A stretch of 64,000 nt of DNA from Enterovibrio norvegicus_B (GCF_002876705.1 NZ_MDAG01000012.1:92964-156963), one strand, 5' to 3'. Shown: positions 1 through 9,380, counted from the stretch's first letter. The notes: generated by a model from the letters alone, not told the origin. A program made the numbers and translations.

Positions 1-1511
1 GTGAAAAATGGGCAAACGTGCTGAACCTAAGCGTGAAAGGTGGCACTGATTCGCAGAAAGAAATTTTCTACACCGCGCTGTACCACACCAAGATCGCACC
101 GCAGGTTCACCAAGATGTGGATGGAAGCTTCCGCGGCATGGGTAAAGGCTCAATCCGAGAGGGCGAGGGCGAGTATTCCATAGCGTATGGTCAAGCGACA
201 GAAGCGTTACCTAACTTCTCGGTTTACTCCTTGTGGGACACGCACAAAGCCCTGCACCCGCTTAAAACCATCACTGAGCCGACGCGCGCCGTTCAATACG
301 CGAAGAATTTGGTTCAGAAGTACACCGAAAGTGGTTTGCTGCCGAAGTGGGAACACTTAGGAGACGAAACCGGCACCATGGTGGGCTACCCTGCGGTTGC
401 TGTGATTGCAGATGCGATCACCAAGTTCCCAGACGCGTTCACGCAATCTGAAAAAGCCCTCGCGCTGAAAGCCGCAATTGATTCATCCACCTACGACAAC
501 TATGACTCGCTGGCAACTGAGTGGGATGTGCCGGTATTGAATCGCACACTGACCAAGCACATCGACTACATCCAGAAAGAGGGGTTTGCCCCAGCGATTC
601 AACGTGATGCTGAGGGTAATCCGATCGACCCTGATCACACCATTGAGTCCGTGTCATACGGCCTGGAAAATGCCTTCTATGACTGGGCCATTGCACAAAT
701 TGCGAAAGCGGCTGGGGATACCAGTGCGGAAGCAACCTACCTTGCGCGCTCAAAAGGCTACAAGCATTACTTCGATAACAACCCGATGGAGTACGCCGAA
801 TACGGTGTCACCGGATTTATGCGTCCTGTCATGATGGATGGCTCGTTCATGGCACCGTTCGACCCATTTGGTACTGCGCATGAAACGGGGAACTACACCG
901 AGGGGAATGCATGGCAGTGGACCTGGTTTGTGCCCCACGACATTGCTGGTTTGAAAGAGGTGATGGGTGGTGAGGCCGCGTTCAAGACCAACTTGGAAGC
1001 GACATTTACGGCTAAAAGCCAAGGCACTGAAACGCCAGATATGTCGGGTTTGATTGGTCAGGTGGCGTTCGGTAACGAACCTTCGCACCACATTCCTTAC
1101 TTGTACAACTGGACCTCAGAGCCTTGGAAAACCCAAGAGGTCGTCGACCACATTTTGGATGACATGTACCTCGCAGAGCCAAAAGGCATCATCGGTAACG
1201 AAGACGTTGGCGCAATGTCAGCGTGGTATGTCATGTCTGCCATGGGTTTCTACCAAGTAAATGCGGCTGATCCTACCTACACCATTGGCCGACCTCTGTT
1301 CGATGAAGTGAGCATCCCTGTTGCTGGTGGCGAATTCAAAATCACCGCTGACAACAACGCTGACGATAACTTCTACGTCAAATCGGTGACCATCAACGGC
1401 CAACCTCTTGAAGACGGCCTCTTCTTCAAACACGCCGATATCAAAGCAGGTGGAAACCTCCACTTTGTGATGACTGGCGATAAAAACGAAGCGATGACTT
1501 TTGTTCGATAA
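1..1511 (+). CDS. GH92 family alpha-mannosidase, 5'-truncated by the window edge
   Basis: Only the C-terminal 502 codons are visible. The frame is open from base 3, so the GTG at 18 is internal and not a start. The protein matches glycoside hydrolase family 92, Ca2+-dependent exo-alpha-mannosidases that trim mannose from N-glycan or mannan oligosaccharides. Seen: the HIPYLYNW segment followed by PWKTQ, and GNEDVGAMSAWYVMSAMGF near the end, the family signature of the (alpha/alpha)6 barrel that carries acidic catalytic residues and calcium ligands. The C-terminal beta-sandwich (about the last 90 residues) follows. GH92 enzymes are normally exported, but the signal peptide would be upstream of the window. 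An AraC regulator and a PTS EIIB/EIIC pair follow, which suggests a mannoside-uptake locus; that link is inference. Confidence 0.93.
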   Translation, partial: EKWANVLNLSVKGGTDSQKEIFYTALYHTKIAPQVHQDVDGSFRGMGKGSIREGEGEYSIAYGQATEALPNFSVYSLWDTHKALHPLKTITEPTRAVQYAKNLVQKYTESGLLPKWEHLGDETGTMVGYPAVAVIADAITKFPDAFTQSEKALALKAAIDSSTYDNYDSLATEWDVPVLNRTLTKHIDYIQKEGFAPAIQRDAEGNPIDPDHTIESVSYGLENAFYDWAIAQIAKAAGDTSAEATYLARSKGYKHYFDNNPMEYAEYGVTGFMRPVMMDGSFMAPFDPFGTAHETGNYTEGNAWQWTWFVPHDIAGLKEVMGGEAAFKTNLEATFTAKSQGTETPDMSGLIGQVAFGNEPSHHIPYLYNWTSEPWKTQEVVDHILDDMYLAEPKGIIGNEDVGAMSAWYVMSAMGFYQVNAADPTYTIGRPLFDEVSIPVAGGEFKITADNNADDNFYVKSVTINGQPLEDGLFFKHADIKAGGNLHFVMTGDKNEAMTFVR

Positions 1512-1535
1512 GTGGGTGAGTAAGAATTAATGGTA

Positions 1536-1556
1536 AGCCGCTCTTAATGAGCGGCT
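1536..1556. terminator. hairpin between convergent genes
   Basis: An 8-bp perfect stem AGCCGCTC/GAGCGGCT with a 5-base loop lies between the converging mannosidase and the gene at 1560. Neither side has a strong U-tract, so termination efficiency is uncertain. Confidence 0.45.
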
Positions 1557-1559
1557 GTA

Positions 1560-2354
1560 TTAAAAACCAAATTTAATCGACCTGCAATCAACTATATGGT
1601 CTTGCCTTTTCCAAGAATAACTTACGTTACGTTCTTCTATATCGCTACACTTTAATGAGCCCTCTGAACCGGTCGGGTTTGTTACTATTTTTTTTGACTC
1701 ATAACTCCAAAGGGACGGCTTTTCCTGTCTTAACGTCGAAACATTAATGATTCCGCATTCACCAGAAATGCTGCTTTGAGTTACCCAATACTCATTTGCA
1801 CTACTGGTTTTCCAAGTGAAATTTTCTTGCCAAGTATTCGGCCAGATTTTACATTTCTGTGTGTCAAAAGTTCTTTGGATGTTGGTCAGCTGAATGAACA
1901 AGGCGTTAGCATCAGATTCTGTTTTAACCTCACATGCTTTGTCTAAAATGCCGATTACTCCTATAGCAAAATCTTTTTGCGAAGTTTCACGTAGATTTTC
2001 GAAGTGATTTCTTACACGTTTGTTGTCTTCAGAAAGACTAGAACAGAGAGATTTAGCCTCTTTGATTTTCTCGTCTCTAGTTGCAGAGTTGCTGTTTAAG
2101 AACTCATCAATCTCATTGCTCAGAGTCGTTTTCAGGTCTTCAGGATCTAATTCGTAAGATAGTGTCATTTGGACAAAATTGCAGCTCAACTCGTTTTGGC
2201 TGTTTTTTGTGCAGTTTGCATATATTGAGTTTTTAGCTTTGCTTTGATCGTGAAGAATTGCTGTATTGGGAAATGGAACATAATCGTATGCCACCGCTTG
2301 GCTAGAAACCAACACAGTGAGGAAAGAACTAAATATGAAAAGTTTTGTTCGCAT
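1560..2354 (-). CDS. hypothetical exported protein
   Basis: 264 residues. I do not recognise the family. The N-terminus is a typical Sec signal peptide (Lys/Arg start, hydrophobic core, cleavage probably after AVA at about residue 22). The mature part has an acidic helical middle (residues about 85-150) with paired cysteines and a C-terminal third rich in Trp, Ser and Cys (CKIW, GECGI, LKCSD, VDCRS), suggesting a disulfide-bonded periplasmic or secreted protein. The gene is clearly more AT-rich than its neighbours, which hints at lateral acquisition. It converges with the mannosidase and has no visible operon partner. Confidence 0.7.
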   Translation of the reverse strand: MRTKLFIFSSFLTVLVSSQAVAYDYVPFPNTAILHDQSKAKNSIYANCTKNSQNELSCNFVQMTLSYELDPEDLKTTLSNEIDEFLNSNSATRDEKIKEAKSLCSSLSEDNKRVRNHFENLRETSQKDFAIGVIGILDKACEVKTESDANALFIQLTNIQRTFDTQKCKIWPNTWQENFTWKTSSANEYWVTQSSISGECGIINVSTLRQEKPSLWSYESKKIVTNPTGSEGSLKCSDIEERNVSYSWKRQDHIVDCRSIKFGF

Positions 2355-2456
2355 GTGCTTTTATCTCTAAATAATCTAGATGGAAATGTATTGCGGTTAA
2401 CTCGAAATCTAACAACAACGCTTAAGACTTCCATGAACCGAGCGACTCAGTTTCAA

Positions 2457-3281
2457 TTAAGCTCCTAATCGATATTCACTCGGTGTTCTTCCCGTTTTCT
2501 GCTTAAACACGCGACAGAAATAGTTGGTGTCTTTGAAGCCGCAACGGCGGGCAATTTCTTCCACTTTGAAGTTGTATTTCTTCAACATGAACTTGGCACG
2601 GTCTAGGCGCACATAGGTCACGTAGTCGGCGTATTTCACGCTGCCTTCTTGGTTAAACAGGCGAGAGACATGTGCGGATGACACGCCAAAGCGGTTCGCG
2701 ACGGAAATACGGGTGATGTCTTTGTGGAAGTTCTCTTGCACGTAAATACACATGCTGCGATAGAGCTTCTCGCCGCGGCTGACTTTCTCTTGCTGGGGAT
2801 TTTGCAGTAACGCCAAGCAATACAAGATCAGTGATTTGGCAAGATGCTCGCCCATCACCGTACATTTCTTCTCTTCAGCGATGCAGTTCAATGCGGCCAA
2901 TACATGCTCAACAGCCATGGAAGAGGGCAATGGGAGCGCCTGCTTGATCACATCGACAAACCCTTCTCCTTCTTTGTAATGCACATAACTGAAGCCCACT
3001 TGGTTTTTGCTGAACAAGATGGAAATCATCCGTGAGGATTTTTCCCACGTGGGTTTGCTCCAGGCATTTGAAGGGATGTAAATCATTTGGTTTTCGGTGA
3101 GAGAGAGGTTCTCAAAACCTTGGGAAGAGTCGACCACCAAATCATGTTGACCCTCAATAATGATCTCAAGTCGATTAAAGTTAACTTGGTAAGAACCTTC
3201 TGGTGGCGTATTTTCGCCACAACAAACACGGACAAGTGGTCCATTAAATTTTTGTAGGGATTCGGTTATTATTTTGTTCAT
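2457..3281 (-). CDS. AraC/XylS-family transcriptional regulator
   Basis: 274 residues. The N-terminal half (about 1-165) is a cupin-like ligand-binding region. The C-terminal 100 residues form the double helix-turn-helix of the AraC family: first HTH around ISVANRFGVSSAHVSRLFNQ, second around EIARRCGFKDTNYFCRVFKQ, ending in the family hallmark KTGRTPSEYR. It probably activates sugar-utilisation genes in response to an effector. It lies between the GH92 enzyme and the PTS genes and is co-oriented with the PTS genes, so local control of mannoside uptake is plausible but not shown. An AAGG lies about 10 bases before the ATG. Confidence 0.9.
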   Translation of the reverse strand: MNKIITESLQKFNGPLVRVCCGENTPPEGSYQVNFNRLEIIIEGQHDLVVDSSQGFENLSLTENQMIYIPSNAWSKPTWEKSSRMISILFSKNQVGFSYVHYKEGEGFVDVIKQALPLPSSMAVEHVLAALNCIAEEKKCTVMGEHLAKSLILYCLALLQNPQQEKVSRGEKLYRSMCIYVQENFHKDITRISVANRFGVSSAHVSRLFNQEGSVKYADYVTYVRLDRAKFMLKKYNFKVEEIARRCGFKDTNYFCRVFKQKTGRTPSEYRLGA

Positions 3282-3424
3282 TTTTTCGAAGCCTTATTTT
3301 TACCGATGAAAGTATTAATAAAGCGGGGTGAGGGCAAGGTAACTTTGATTTGAAACGACATGAATATGCCGTTTTATGACGTGGGTTAAATTAATGGAAC
3401 AAGGAAAGAAAGAGGAAAAAAGAA

Positions 3425-3460
3425 TAGAAAAACGGAGTGGTCTTTTTCAATCCCACTCCG
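3425..3460 (-). terminator. Rho-independent terminator after the PTS EIIB gene
   Basis: Stem CGGAGTGG (3433-3440) pairs with CCACTCCG (3453-3460). On the minus strand it is followed by a T-rich run (complement of the A-rich stretch 3410-3432). It closes the EIIC-EIIB operon. Confidence 0.8.
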
Positions 3461-3481
3461 CAACATTTCGTTATCGCTTGA

Positions 3482-3796
3482 TTATGCTTGCGCTAGCATG
3501 CTTTCAAGTTTTGCGATGATTTCAGGTGCTTGTTTTGCTGCCTGAGCAACGGTAACTCGAACAATCTTTTTACCGTTGAAACGCTCTTCTTGCTTGATAG
3601 CGATGTCTTTAGTTAGAACCACTACATCTGCGCCTTCAACGTCTGCTGCAGTCAGTACGTTTTCGATACCGATAGCGCCTTGAGTTTCGATTTTAACGTC
3701 CCAGCCTTTTGCTTTTGCAGCGGTTTCCAAAGCTTCAGCAGCCATGTAAGTGTGAGCAACGCCAGATGGACAAGAAGTTACGCCGATAAGTTTCAT
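3482..3796 (-). CDS. PTS fructose-type EIIB component
   Basis: 104 residues. EIIB domain of the fructose/mannitol PTS family: it takes phosphate from EIIA on Cys9 (motif VTSCPSGVAHTYMAAEAL) and passes it to the sugar during transport through EIIC. The start chosen is the ATG at 3796, preceded by AAGAGAG; the open frame continues 18 codons upstream but those codons lack a ribosome site and the conserved domain begins at MKLIGVTSCP. It follows the EIIC gene at 94 bases. No EIIA or HPr gene is visible nearby, so phosphate must come from a component outside the window. Confidence 0.94.
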   Translation of the reverse strand: MKLIGVTSCPSGVAHTYMAAEALETAAKAKGWDVKIETQGAIGIENVLTAADVEGADVVVLTKDIAIKQEERFNGKKIVRVTVAQAAKQAPEIIAKLESMLAQA

Positions 3797-3890
3797 AATA
3801 TTTCTCTCTTTTACACTTTTATTGTTTTTTAGTTCTATTTGGAGCGACAACCGAATTGTGGGTAAATCGCTCCGTTTAATTCATTGTTGC

Positions 3891-4943
3891 TTAGTCGAAA
3901 GACAGCTCTAGTTCTTCTGTATTCGCTTTTGTCTCTTCTTCGCGGTCAGCTACTGGTTTCTTCAGGTAGTTGACGACAAGGGCTGTGGTTGCAGAACCTG
4001 CGATAACAGCGATGACATACATCATGCGGCCTTCGACAACCGGTAGAACAATCAGACCACCCCATGGTGCGTGGTTAAGAACGCCTGCCATGAAGGCTAC
4101 AACGTTACCAACGATACCGCCTGCGATGATGGCTGGGATAACACGTGCTGGGTCATTTGCTGCGAATGGGATTGCACCTTCAGTGATACCGATACAGCCC
4201 ATGATTGCTGCTGCTTTACCTGCTTCACGCTCTTCTGGAGAGTATTTCTTAGGCGCAAGGAACGTTGCCAGTGCCATACCTAGTGGTGGAACACAGATTG
4301 CAACACCAACACCACCCATCAACCAAGGTTGAGTACCTACTTGAGTTTGAGCGAATAGGGTTGCTACTTTGTTGATTGGACCACCCATATCGAATGCAGT
4401 CATACCACCTAGAACCGCACCCAGTACCGCTTTAGATGTGCCAGCCATTGATTGCAGGCCTTCGTTCATGAATGCCATGAAGCCTGCGATAGGTTGACCG
4501 ATTACCCATACAACCAGCGCAGAAACGATGAACGTACCGCCGATTGGAATGATGAAGTAAGTTGAAAGCGCTTTAAGCTTGTTAGAAAGAGGAATGCGCT
4601 TAAGTTGCAGAACAACGTAACCAGCGATGAAGCCGACGATGATTGCACCTAGGAAACCTGCTTGTACTTGGTTAGCAAGGTAAGCACCAATCATACCCGG
4701 AGCAAGTGCTGGGCGGTCTGCGATAGAGTAGGCGATGTAACCGCCAAGAACAGGAACGAACAGGGTGAAACCTGCGATACCCATGTCCCAAATACCTTCA
4801 AGGAACACGCCTTCTGGCACTGCGCCTTTACCGCCTAGCATTACTGACAATGCAAGTAGAACACCACCGGCAACAACGAACGGCAACATGTGGCTGGTGC
4901 CCGTTAGTAGGTGTCTTTTTAACTCCGAGAAATCAACTTTCAT
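3891..4943 (-). CDS. PTS fructose-type EIIC component (permease)
   Basis: 350 residues, about nine to ten membrane segments. It belongs to the fructose-specific EIIC family: TGTSHMLPFVVAGGVLLAL at the N-terminus, the conserved loop GGPINKVATLF, and GITEGAIPFAANDP near residue 265, the family's substrate-site signature. It transports a hexose with concomitant phosphorylation by EIIB. The frame is open to 5084, but AAAGGTC sits before the ATG at 4943 and homology begins at MKVDFSELK. It is the first gene of the EIIC-EIIB operon. The substrate is not readable; fructose or mannose-type sugars are likely given the neighbouring alpha-mannosidase. Confidence 0.94.
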   Translation of the reverse strand: MKVDFSELKRHLLTGTSHMLPFVVAGGVLLALSVMLGGKGAVPEGVFLEGIWDMGIAGFTLFVPVLGGYIAYSIADRPALAPGMIGAYLANQVQAGFLGAIIVGFIAGYVVLQLKRIPLSNKLKALSTYFIIPIGGTFIVSALVVWVIGQPIAGFMAFMNEGLQSMAGTSKAVLGAVLGGMTAFDMGGPINKVATLFAQTQVGTQPWLMGGVGVAICVPPLGMALATFLAPKKYSPEEREAGKAAAIMGCIGITEGAIPFAANDPARVIPAIIAGGIVGNVVAFMAGVLNHAPWGGLIVLPVVEGRMMYVIAVIAGSATTALVVNYLKKPVADREEETKANTEELELSFD

Positions 4944-5456
4944 GTGTAAGACCTTTTTTATAGTTTGACGATTGGATTTAGCGAGATAGATATTTTTTCC
5001 CTCTCGTTTATGGGGCTGATTATGCGCTGTGAATCCCGCGCTGGATATTGGACAAATAATCTCTTTACTGGAGAATTGTTGCATGTTGAATTGACTGAGA
5101 AGGCAATCACATAAACGCGGTTGTTAATGATTTTTAGTGACTTTCCGCACGTTTAAATCGCCAGAATAATCAAGGTAAGTCAGTGAGAATGCGGTTTGTA
5201 AAGGAAAGTTGATTTTATTTGTTAAATAAAATGAGCGAGTTAGATAGGCGAAAGTGAGGGCATAAACAAGCAGTGTAAATCACATTTTTACTGGATAAAT
5301 AAAGACGACCTTCACATATTCTAGATATACCTAAGACCCTATAAATTAATCTCTGATATCGGAGTTTGAGGTCGATTCGGCGATGCCTATTGCGTTGTGT
5401 GATGGATACGTGCTTTGTGGCATATTGGGTGTCAACGCGCTAACGATAAAGGAATG
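4944..5456. other. divergent intergenic region, PTS operon / kdgK
   Basis: 513 bases, AT-rich, between the divergent EIIC and kdgK genes. It must hold both promoters. I see no convincing CRP site (TGTGA-N6-TCACA) or coding potential. Confidence 0.5.
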
Positions 5457-6383
5457 ATGTTGAACGTTCGAATTGCACTGATCGGCGAATGCATGGTTGA
5501 ACTCATCAAACAAGATGGTGAAATGATGCAGGGTTTTGGTGGTGATACGCTAAACACAGCGGTCTACCTAAAAAGGCGGCTTTCTGGCATCCCGAATGAC
5601 GTTGCGTATGTCACAGGGTTAGGGCGCGACCCTTTCAGTGATGAAATGATGGCCGCGTGGCATGTTGAAGGTATCAATACTGATTTGGTTTCACGTTCAC
5701 AGAGCAAGCTGCCTGGCATGTACAGCGTGCATACTGATGAGGAAGGGGAGCGCGGCTTTCATTATTGGCGTAGCGATTCCGCGGCGCGATATTGGCTTGA
5801 GGGAATGGATGTTTCTGCATTGGTAGAAAAGCTCAGTCATTTTAATGTGATTTACTTGAGCGGAATAAGCCTCGCCATTCTGCCAACTAAAAGCCGTGAA
5901 ACCTTGTTTGAGGGGCTTGCCGCGCTAAAGGAACAAGGCTGCAAACTGGCGTTTGACAACAATTTTCGTCCTCGGTTATGGGCGTCACGGGCAGAAGCCA
6001 ATGCGTGTCACCAGCAGATGTTAGCACTCACTGACATCGCGTTGCTGACGTTTGACGATGAACAGGCATTGTGGGGGGATGCAGATGTTGAATCCACGCT
6101 ATCTCGAACCCAACAGTTCGGTGTGCCCGAGATCGTCATTAAGCGAGGGAGAGCCCCTTGCTTGGTCTATTTCGATGGTATTACTGACGCTGTGGAGGTT
6201 GAGCCTGTTAGCAAGGTGGTTGATACGACCGCTGCTGGCGATTCGTTCAGCGCGGGGTATTTGGCGAAGCGATTGCAAGGCGGTTTACCCATTGAAGCGG
6301 CAAAAGCGGCACATTCACTCGCAGGATGTGTCATTCAGCATCGTGGCGCGATTATTCCACAAAGCGCCATGCCAAAGGTGTAA
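5457..6383 (+). CDS. kdgK: 2-keto-3-deoxygluconate kinase
   Basis: 308 residues, the usual length. A PfkB-family (ribokinase-like) sugar kinase that phosphorylates 2-keto-3-deoxygluconate to KDPG, the substrate of KDPG aldolase in the Entner-Doudoroff route. Seen: IALIGECMVEL at the N-terminus, GFGGDTLNTAVYLKR (substrate site), and DTTAAGDSFSAGYLA with the catalytic base Asp and anion hole near the C-terminus. Two ATGs (5454, 5457) and a TTG (5460) lie behind AAAGGA; 5457 gives better spacing and the family N-terminus. No KDPG aldolase or uronate genes are in the window, so it looks monocistronic. Confidence 0.92.
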   Translation: MLNVRIALIGECMVELIKQDGEMMQGFGGDTLNTAVYLKRRLSGIPNDVAYVTGLGRDPFSDEMMAAWHVEGINTDLVSRSQSKLPGMYSVHTDEEGERGFHYWRSDSAARYWLEGMDVSALVEKLSHFNVIYLSGISLAILPTKSRETLFEGLAALKEQGCKLAFDNNFRPRLWASRAEANACHQQMLALTDIALLTFDDEQALWGDADVESTLSRTQQFGVPEIVIKRGRAPCLVYFDGITDAVEVEPVSKVVDTTAAGDSFSAGYLAKRLQGGLPIEAAKAAHSLAGCVIQHRGAIIPQSAMPKV

Positions 6384-6395
6384 ATCCTGACAAAC

Positions 6396-6423
6396 AAAAA
6401 CAGCACCCTTGGGTGCTGTTTTT
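6396..6423. terminator. bidirectional Rho-independent terminator
   Basis: AAAAACAGCACCC / GGGTGCTGTTTTT perfect hairpin with a two-base loop, A-run on one side and T-run on the other. It serves kdgK (+) and the aminotransferase at 6444 (-). Confidence 0.9.
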
Positions 6424-6443
6424 GTTTGGATTCTACGACGGCA

Positions 6444-7601
6444 TTAAAGCGCCGCAACAGCCGCCTTCATTCTTTTTAAGGCTTCATCCAGTGTTTTTCT
6501 TGTACAACCAAAGTTAAGGCGTACAAACCTGCGATTGCCAAAATCTAAGCCCGGAGATAAGCCAACGCCTGCGTCTTCAAAGAAACGATGAGGGTTATCG
6601 ACGGGTAAACCGCTGCAATCAATCCATGCCAAATAGGTGGCTTCGATGTGTTCGAGCTTCAGGCCTGGGATGGCATTGATTTCAGTCATCAGCAGGTTGC
6701 GGTGGCTGGCCAAGTACTTAAGTTGCGCTTGCAGCCATGGCTCTCCATGCTCATAAGCCGCTTCTGCTGCGGTGAAGGCCAATACATTCACGCCCGGCAC
6801 GATGCCGCGCTTCACTTTGCTAAAGCGTTTGCGGATCTCTGCATTTGGAATAATGGCAATGGATGCACCTAACCCCGCGATGTTGAAGGTTTTACTCGGC
6901 GCCATCAGTGTGATGCTGCGTTGAGCGGCACTGTCATTGAGGCTTGCAAAAGGAATGTGGGTGAGCGAATCATCAAGGAGCAGGTCGCAGTGAATTTCAT
7001 CCGAACATACAAACAGATCATGCTTCTCTGCAAAGGCCAGTGTTACTTCTAGCTCCTCACGACGATAAACCGTGCCGCCTGGGTTAAGGGGGTTACACAT
7101 TTGGAATAGCCCACCTTTCCCGGTTAACTGTGCTTCTGCTGCGTCTAAATCTGGTAACCAACGGCCTTCATTCAATACGACTGGGGCTTTGACCAATGGC
7201 CTTTCCGCAAATTTGGCAGATGAAATGAAAGGCGGGTAAATCGGGCTTGGACTGATGATGGTTTGCCCATCGTGAGTCAGCGCTCTCGCGGCAAGGTTTA
7301 AACCGCAGACTAAACCCGGCAAGTAAACCACCCATTCCGGTTCGACCTGCCATTGGTATTTTTCCGCCAAGCGGGCAATGAACAGCTCGGTCAGTTTTTC
7401 TGATGAATGTGTGTAGCCAAAAATGCCATGAGATACGCGATCTTGAAGGGCTTCAATCACTTCGGGTGGGGATTGGAAATCGCTGTCTGCAACCCACATA
7501 GGCAAGATGTCTTGGCCTTTGTATTTATCCCATTTGTCGCTGTCGGTGCGGCTGCGATCGCGTTCTAGGTCGAAGTTGAATGTCGTTTGGCGTGTTGTCA
7601 T
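6444..7601 (-). CDS. MalY/PatB-family PLP-dependent C-S lyase (cystathionine beta-lyase)
   Basis: 385 residues. A fold-type I aminotransferase of the MalY/PatB group, which cleaves cystathionine or other cysteine conjugates to pyruvate, ammonia and a thiol. Seen: N-terminal DKWDKY and LPMWVADSDFQSPPEV (family hallmarks), CNPLNPGGTVY, CSDEIHCDLL, and the PLP lysine K237 in APSKTFNIAGLG. An AGGAC ribosome site precedes the ATG. No regulatory or maltose genes are adjacent, so a role in sulfur amino-acid metabolism is more likely than MalT modulation. Confidence 0.9.
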   Translation of the reverse strand: MTTRQTTFNFDLERDRSRTDSDKWDKYKGQDILPMWVADSDFQSPPEVIEALQDRVSHGIFGYTHSSEKLTELFIARLAEKYQWQVEPEWVVYLPGLVCGLNLAARALTHDGQTIISPSPIYPPFISSAKFAERPLVKAPVVLNEGRWLPDLDAAEAQLTGKGGLFQMCNPLNPGGTVYRREELEVTLAFAEKHDLFVCSDEIHCDLLLDDSLTHIPFASLNDSAAQRSITLMAPSKTFNIAGLGASIAIIPNAEIRKRFSKVKRGIVPGVNVLAFTAAEAAYEHGEPWLQAQLKYLASHRNLLMTEINAIPGLKLEHIEATYLAWIDCSGLPVDNPHRFFEDAGVGLSPGLDFGNRRFVRLNFGCTRKTLDEALKRMKAAVAAL

Positions 7602-7748
7602 TGGCTCGTCCTGCGGGTTAGCAATAAAACGAGCTTACTGAATTCGATGCAGCAAGGTAATCAAAACCCGTGCATTTCTTGAAATGGAGCCGAATAAATG
7701 AGCTGAGGATAAACGAGCAGGGTGTGGGGATGAGCACTGACTTTAAAA

Positions 7749-7782
7749 GAACAATGCGCTTCTTTTAAGAGGCGCATTGTTC
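7749..7782 (-). terminator. Rho-independent terminator of pykA
   Basis: An 11-bp stem GAACAATGCGC/GCGCATTGTTC is extended by further A-T and G-T pairs to a tiny loop. On the minus strand TCTTTTAAAG follows. Confidence 0.75.
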
Positions 7783-7825
7783 ATAGGAGGTTACATGTAA
7801 CCTTGTATATCCTAAGACTGGGCGA

Positions 7826-9271
7826 TTAGGTCACAGTGATCATACGCATAGTGTTCGTTGTACCGACATATCCAATGATGTCGCCTTGCGTGAAGATCAC
7901 CACATCCCACGGCTTCAAATAGCCCATTTCTTTCAGCATCTTAATGGCTTTGTGCGCGACCTCTGGGCCTGCGCCTGTGTCACTTTCAAAATACACGGGC
8001 GTGACACCACGGTAGAGCGCAGCGCGGCTAAGTGTCGATTCATGCTGAGAAAGGGCAAAGATGGGCTTGCCCGAACTGATACGCGACATCATTAGCGCTG
8101 TCTTGCCCGATTCTGTCAGCGACACCATGGCTTTCACTTTCGGCATGTGGTTTGCCGCGTACATACTTGCCATCGATACCGTTTCCTCAATCAGCTCAAA
8201 CTCTTTGTTTAAACGGTGGTTAGACACGTTAATGGACGGCATTTTTTCTGCACCTACGCACACTTCCGCCATGGCTTTCACGGTTTCTAGCGGGTAGTCG
8301 CCTGCCGCTGTTTCTGCTGAAAGCATTACGGCATCTGTGCCGTCGAGTACGGCGTTTGCCACATCCATGACTTCTGCGCGCGTCGGCATGGGCGCTTTGA
8401 TCATGGATTCCATCATTTGTGTGGCGGTGATAACACAGCGGTTAAGAGCTCGCGCTCGTCGAATGAGTTTTTTCTGCACACCCACTAACTCTGGGTCACC
8501 AATTTCTACCCCAAGATCTCCACGTGCCACCATGACACAGTCAGAGGCTTCGATGATGTCATCGATGTTTTCATCAGTAGCGACGGTTTCTGCTCGCTCT
8601 ACTTTAGCAACAAGGCGGGTTTCTAATCCGGCATCCCTTGCCAGTGAGCGCGCCAATCGCATGTCATCGCCATTACGCGGGAAAGAGATTGCCAAGTAAT
8701 CCACGCCAATTTGTGCCGCAGTGAGGATGTCTTGTTTGTCTTTGTCTGTCAGGGCAGGGGCCGACAAGCCACCGCCTTTTTTGTTGATCCCTTTGTTGTT
8801 CGAAAGCGGACCGCCCACTGTCACTTCGGTGTGCACACAGGTGCCTTTAACGGAAATGACTTTAAGTTGAACACGGCCATCATCGAGCAACAGAATGTCA
8901 CCATTAGACACGTCTTTTGGCAGCTCTTTGTAATCAAGGCCGACACGCTCTTGATCGCCTTTGCCTAGAGGAAGGTCACTGTCGAGAATGAATTTATCAC
9001 CCACTGCTAAGGTGATCTTGCCGTTTTCAAATGTTGAGACACGAATTTTAGGGCCTTGAAGATCGCCTAAGATACCAATGTGTTGCCCCAACTTCGCCGC
9101 GATAGTTCTCACTTTTTGTGCCCGCGCCACATGGTCTTCAGCGCTGCCGTGTGAGAAGTTCATTCGGACGACATTTGCACCTGCAGCGATGATCTGCTCA
9201 AGCATGTCGTCTTTATCTGTCGCTGGGCCAAGAGTGGTGACAATTTTCGTTCGACGCATCGGTTCAGTCAT
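7826..9271 (-). CDS. pykA: pyruvate kinase
   Basis: 481 residues, matching PykA length. It converts phosphoenolpyruvate and ADP to pyruvate and ATP, the last step of glycolysis, in the cytoplasm. Seen: RRTKIVTTLGPATDKD, VVRMNFSHGS, the metal and catalytic Lys region LVAKVERAE, MVARGDLGVEIG, and TATQMMESMI...PTRAEVMDVANAVLDGTDAVMLSAETA. The N-terminal wording is that of the PykA (AMP-activated) isozyme. The ATG at 9271 follows GGAG at a good distance; four extra upstream codons are unlikely. hexR lies just upstream, and pykA belongs to the HexR regulon in related bacteria, although I see no clean HexR box in the 150 bases between them. Confidence 0.96.
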   Translation of the reverse strand: MTEPMRRTKIVTTLGPATDKDDMLEQIIAAGANVVRMNFSHGSAEDHVARAQKVRTIAAKLGQHIGILGDLQGPKIRVSTFENGKITLAVGDKFILDSDLPLGKGDQERVGLDYKELPKDVSNGDILLLDDGRVQLKVISVKGTCVHTEVTVGGPLSNNKGINKKGGGLSAPALTDKDKQDILTAAQIGVDYLAISFPRNGDDMRLARSLARDAGLETRLVAKVERAETVATDENIDDIIEASDCVMVARGDLGVEIGDPELVGVQKKLIRRARALNRCVITATQMMESMIKAPMPTRAEVMDVANAVLDGTDAVMLSAETAAGDYPLETVKAMAEVCVGAEKMPSINVSNHRLNKEFELIEETVSMASMYAANHMPKVKAMVSLTESGKTALMMSRISSGKPIFALSQHESTLSRAALYRGVTPVYFESDTGAGPEVAHKAIKMLKEMGYLKPWDVVIFTQGDIIGYVGTTNTMRMITVT

Positions 9272-9380
9272 GAATATCTCCAAAGTGAATGCTTAGTTCA
9301 AAAAGCAACAGCATCTCGTACTGCCAAAGTGAATTCCGTATTTGTTAATAAAGTGTAGCCGAGGAGGGTGGTGCGCGGAA

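Noticed and set aside
4944..5456. CRP site in front of the PTS operon
   Set aside because: Isolated TCACA half-sites are present, but none is paired with TGTGA at six-base spacing.
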